This document shows positions 12,847-13,197 of a DNA stretch of 13,197 nucleotides, piece by piece. Origin of the DNA: Deltaproteobacteria bacterium (GTDB lineage Bacteria; Desulfobacterota; Desulfobacteria; Desulfobacterales; UBA11574); NCBI GenBank assembly GCA_019313505.1, contig JAFDBA010000046.1:1-13197 (forward strand), written 5' to 3'. A program made the translations under genes and the position numbers. The notes beneath the pieces were generated by a model, which had not been told where the DNA came from, made no database searches, and saw only the letters and a list, made by a program, of their open reading frames with translations. How positions within the stretch are numbered: position 1 is the first letter of the stretch; each line of letters begins with the position of its first letter.

Positions 12847-13197
12847 TTACCTCAGGCTTTTGATAAATTCCCCAACAGCTCCAACCCCTTCTTTATCCAC
12901 CAACCGGATGGTTTGTGATCCCACCACCGCGATATCGGCTTTTCCCTTCAGAAAATCGACATCTTTTTTCTCTTTCACACCAAAACCCAGTGCCAGGGGA
13001 AGATCTGTCGCTTTCCGGCATCTATCAAGATATTTACCCAGTTGTCTTGAAAAATCGGTATCCACACCGGTTACTCCTTTTCTGGCCACGCAATAGATAA
13101 AGCCTTTTCCAAATGAAGCAAGGTATTTCATCCGCTCATCCGGTGTGGTTGGAGAAAATATGAAGACCGGAGCAAGGTTGTATTTTCCCATGGCTTT
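12847..13197 (-). CDS. trpA: tryptophan synthase alpha chain, C-terminal part (5' end beyond right edge)
   Basis: The minus-strand frame is open to the right edge and ends with a stop at 12847, giving the last 116 residues. It shows the C-terminal half of the TrpA barrel: VFIFSPTTPDERMKYLA, GFIYCVARKGVTGVDTDF, LPLALGFGVKEKKDV and ADIAVVGSQTIRLV, which hold the glycerol-phosphate-binding loops GVTG, GFGV and VVGS. TrpA cleaves indole-glycerol phosphate to indole and glyceraldehyde 3-phosphate in complex with TrpB. An internal ATG at 13191 should not be taken as the start because the reading frame and similarity continue to the edge. It converges on the pgi-trpC-trpF-fabF block; trpB is not in the window. 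Confidence 0.93.
   Translation of the reverse strand, partial: KAMGKYNLAPVFIFSPTTPDERMKYLASFGKGFIYCVARKGVTGVDTDFSRQLGKYLDRCRKATDLPLALGFGVKEKKDVDFLKGKADIAVVGSQTIRLVDKEGVGAVGEFIKSLR

Noticed and set aside
12831..12850. tRNA-like GGTTCAAATC sequence
   Set aside because: No acceptor stem, anticodon arm or D arm can be formed around it; it belongs to the GGTTCA-type repeat patch.

Overview
The window looks like chromosomal DNA of a Desulfobacterota (deltaproteobacterial, probably Desulfobacterales-like) bacterium. This is an inference from the moderate-to-low GC, the short degenerate repeats between genes, the Thermotoga-type DAHP synthase and the separate trpG and trpD. No species marker is present. 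The main content is tryptophan biosynthesis and its control.

Left part, minus strand (1-2278): cinA, cut by the left edge, lies downstream of aroF (DAHP synthase, the first step of the aromatic pathway). Right of it, on the plus strand, is trpE-trpG-trpD (2839-6133). The 560 bases between aroF and trpE form a divergent control region that gene callers usually leave blank. Each direction has its own TTGACA-type promoter, a short leader peptide rich in Trp codons, and a terminator hairpin with a T run. The trpE side is a classical trp attenuator with mutually exclusive 1:2, 2:3 and 3:4 pairings. The aroF side encodes Tyr-Phe-Trp-Cys-Trp-Trp in its leader and has a comparable terminator. The two leaders share a 13-base identical stretch in inverted orientation and the same Trp-Cys-Trp core, so they look like a duplicated, mirrored attenuator that couples the first aromatic step to the Trp branch.

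Middle (6134-7906): about 700 bases without a gene hold a minus-strand terminator, a tandem 33-base repeat and a cluster of TGACA half-sites. They are followed by a HAD-family phosphatase-like gene with a palindrome in its apparent promoter, and possibly a leaderless start.

Right part (7907-12628): a small cysteine-rich protein, then pgi-trpC-trpF-fabF-like ketosynthase, tightly packed and probably co-transcribed. The trp genes are therefore split into two plus-strand blocks. After a repeat-filled gap, the 3' end of trpA enters from the right edge on the minus strand, convergent with the others. trpB is not in the window and may lie beyond the right edge.

Together the genes supply chorismate-pathway entry (AroF), anthranilate synthase (TrpE/TrpG), the phosphoribosyl transfer, isomerisation and ring closure (TrpD, TrpF, TrpC), and part of tryptophan synthase (TrpA).
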